Shown here: positions 5,174 to 6,282 of the stretch, piece by piece
How positions within the stretch are numbered: the stretch's first letter is position 1
Layout: each line of letters opens with the position of its first letter
Assembly (NCBI GenBank): GCA_023262645.1
Contig: JALRAA010000094.1
Location: 1 to 6,282, forward strand
From: Burkholderiaceae bacterium
GTDB taxonomy: Bacteria; Pseudomonadota; Gammaproteobacteria; Burkholderiales; Burkholderiaceae_C
Direction of reading: 5' to 3'
Length of the DNA stretch: 6,282 nt
The notes under the pieces: model-generated
What the model was told of the DNA's origin: nothing
Databases searched by the model: none
Seen by the model: the letters and a program-made list of their open reading frames with translations, nothing else
Position numbers and translations under genes: made by a program

Positions 5174-6282
5174 GTGGACGCATACGCCAGTTTTTACCAA
5201 CGCTCGATCCAAGACCGCGATGGTTTTTGGGCCGAGCAAGCCCAATTGATCGATTGGCACGTCGCGCCTACTCAGGTGTGTGATCACAGCCACCCACCTT
5301 TTGCCAAATGGTTTGTCGGCGGGCAAACCAATCTTTGTCACAACGCGGTGGACAGGCATTTGAAAGACCGCGCCGATCAGCCCGCGCTGATTTATGTGTC
5401 CACCGAAACCGACCAAGAAATCACGTACAGCTTTGCGCAACTCAGCGATGAAGTGCAGCGCATGGCGGCCATATTGCAAAGCCTCGGCGTCAAGCAGGGC
5501 GACCGGGTGCTGATTTACATGCCGATGATTGCCGAGGCCGCATTCGCAATGTTGGCTTGTGTTCGCATTGGCGCCATCCATTCGGTGGTGTTCGGCGGCT
5601 TTGCATCTCACTCACTGGCTACACGCATCGACGACGCTTCGCCGGTGTTGGTGATCAGCGCAGATGCCGGTTCGCGGGGTGGCAAAGTCGTGCCCTACAA
5701 ACCCTTGTTGGATGAAGCCATAACGCTCAGCGAACACAAACCTTCGGCGGTGTTGATGGTGGACCGAGGTTTGACACCGTTCACCCGGGTCAACGGACGC
5801 GACCATGATTACGCGGCTTTGCGCCAGCAGCATCTGCAAGCCCGCGTGCCCTGTGTGTGGTTGGCCAGCGAACACCCCAGTTACACCTTGTACACCTCTG
5901 GCACCACCGGCAAACCCAAAGGTGTCCAACGCGATACCGCGGGCTACACGGTTGCCTTGGCGGCCAGCATGCAGCACATTTTTGAAGGCCGACCGGGCGA
6001 GGTGTATTTCAGCACCAGTGACATCGGCTGGGTGGTCGGCCACAGCTACATCATTTACGGCCCCTTGATCGCCGGCATGGCCACGCTGATGTACGAAGGC
6101 TTGCCCACGCGACCGCACGGTGGCATTTGGTGGGAGTTGGTTGAGAAATACAAAGTCACGCACATGTTCAGCGCCCCGACAGCGGTGCGGGTGTTGAAAA
6201 AGCAAGACCCGGCGTTGCTGGGCAAGTACGACATCAGCAGCCTCAAGGCCTTGTACTTGGCGGGCGAACCTTTGGACGAACC
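5174..6282 (+). CDS. prpE: Propionyl-CoA synthetase (propionate-CoA ligase) PrpE, N-terminal part
   Basis: The visible 369 codons are the first part of an adenylate-forming acyl-CoA synthetase of usually about 630 residues; the gene runs off the right edge. PrpE activates propionate to propionyl-CoA through an acyl-adenylate, and some PrpE enzymes also act on acrylate. The sequence closely follows E. coli PrpE as I recall it: FYQRSI near the start, FWAEQA (18-23), TNLCHNAVDR (52-61), RVLIYMPMIAEA (111-122), IGAIHSVVFGGFASHS (132-147), and ISADAGSRGGK (161-171). The ATP-binding loop is YTSGTTGKPKGVQRD (240-254). SDIGWVVGHSYI (282-293) and LYLAGEPLDE (360-369) are also typical. The QRD after the loop helps to separate PrpE from acetyl-CoA synthetase. 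The C-terminal lysine that is acetylated in regulated members lies beyond the window. Co-transcription with acuI and the hydrolase is likely. Confidence 0.93.
   Translation, partial: MDAYASFYQRSIQDRDGFWAEQAQLIDWHVAPTQVCDHSHPPFAKWFVGGQTNLCHNAVDRHLKDRADQPALIYVSTETDQEITYSFAQLSDEVQRMAAILQSLGVKQGDRVLIYMPMIAEAAFAMLACVRIGAIHSVVFGGFASHSLATRIDDASPVLVISADAGSRGGKVVPYKPLLDEAITLSEHKPSAVLMVDRGLTPFTRVNGRDHDYAALRQQHLQARVPCVWLASEHPSYTLYTSGTTGKPKGVQRDTAGYTVALAASMQHIFEGRPGEVYFSTSDIGWVVGHSYIIYGPLIAGMATLMYEGLPTRPHGGIWWELVEKYKVTHMFSAPTAVRVLKKQDPALLGKYDISSLKALYLAGEPLDE

Noticed and set aside
5144..6205. Minus-strand open frames of 155 and 197 codons at the right side
   Set aside because: They lie opposite prpE, whose protein sequence is strongly conserved, and have no recognisable features.

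Overview
The window looks like chromosomal DNA from a betaproteobacterium. Burkholderiales, probably Comamonadaceae-like, is the best guess. This rests on protein resemblance recalled from memory (cytochrome b561/YceI pair, DUF853 HerA-like ATPase, NlpC/P60 hydrolase, AcuI, PrpE) and on moderately high GC with frequent TTG leucine codons. No search was run. I see no rRNA, tRNA, CRISPR array, insertion sequence or phage gene.

Left part, minus strand (1-926 and its promoter region): a cytochrome b561 gene (233-805) is followed 20 bases later by the start of a YceI-family periplasmic protein gene (from 212). The YceI frame stops making family sense after about residue 55, because the DNA folds back on itself. 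Bases 1-54 are the reverse complement of 89-142 with one mismatch. This looks more like a foldback chimera at a contig end than a natural gene. An AT-rich gap of 118 bases (806-923) upstream of the cytochrome gene holds a spaced dyad and a weak promoter candidate.

Middle part, minus strand (924-3479): three genes run as one likely operon. In transcription order they are an exported NlpC/P60 peptidase, a HerA-like P-loop ATPase of the DUF853/YjgR type, and a small exported protein of unknown function. The NlpC/P60 start codon has no Shine-Dalgarno sequence and lies just after a TATGAT box, so this operon may begin with a leaderless message.

Right part, plus strand (3568 to the edge): a divergent cluster encodes an acrylyl-CoA reductase-like MDR enzyme (acuI), an isochorismatase-family hydrolase 3 bases downstream, and the first 369 codons of a propionyl-CoA synthetase (prpE) 22 bases further on. 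AcuI and PrpE both lead to propionyl-CoA, so the cluster probably feeds acrylate, propionate or related three-carbon compounds into central metabolism. The role of the hydrolase in it is unknown. I see no clearly new biological system. The fold-back, the possible leaderless start and the acuI-hydrolase-prpE cluster are the points most worth checking.
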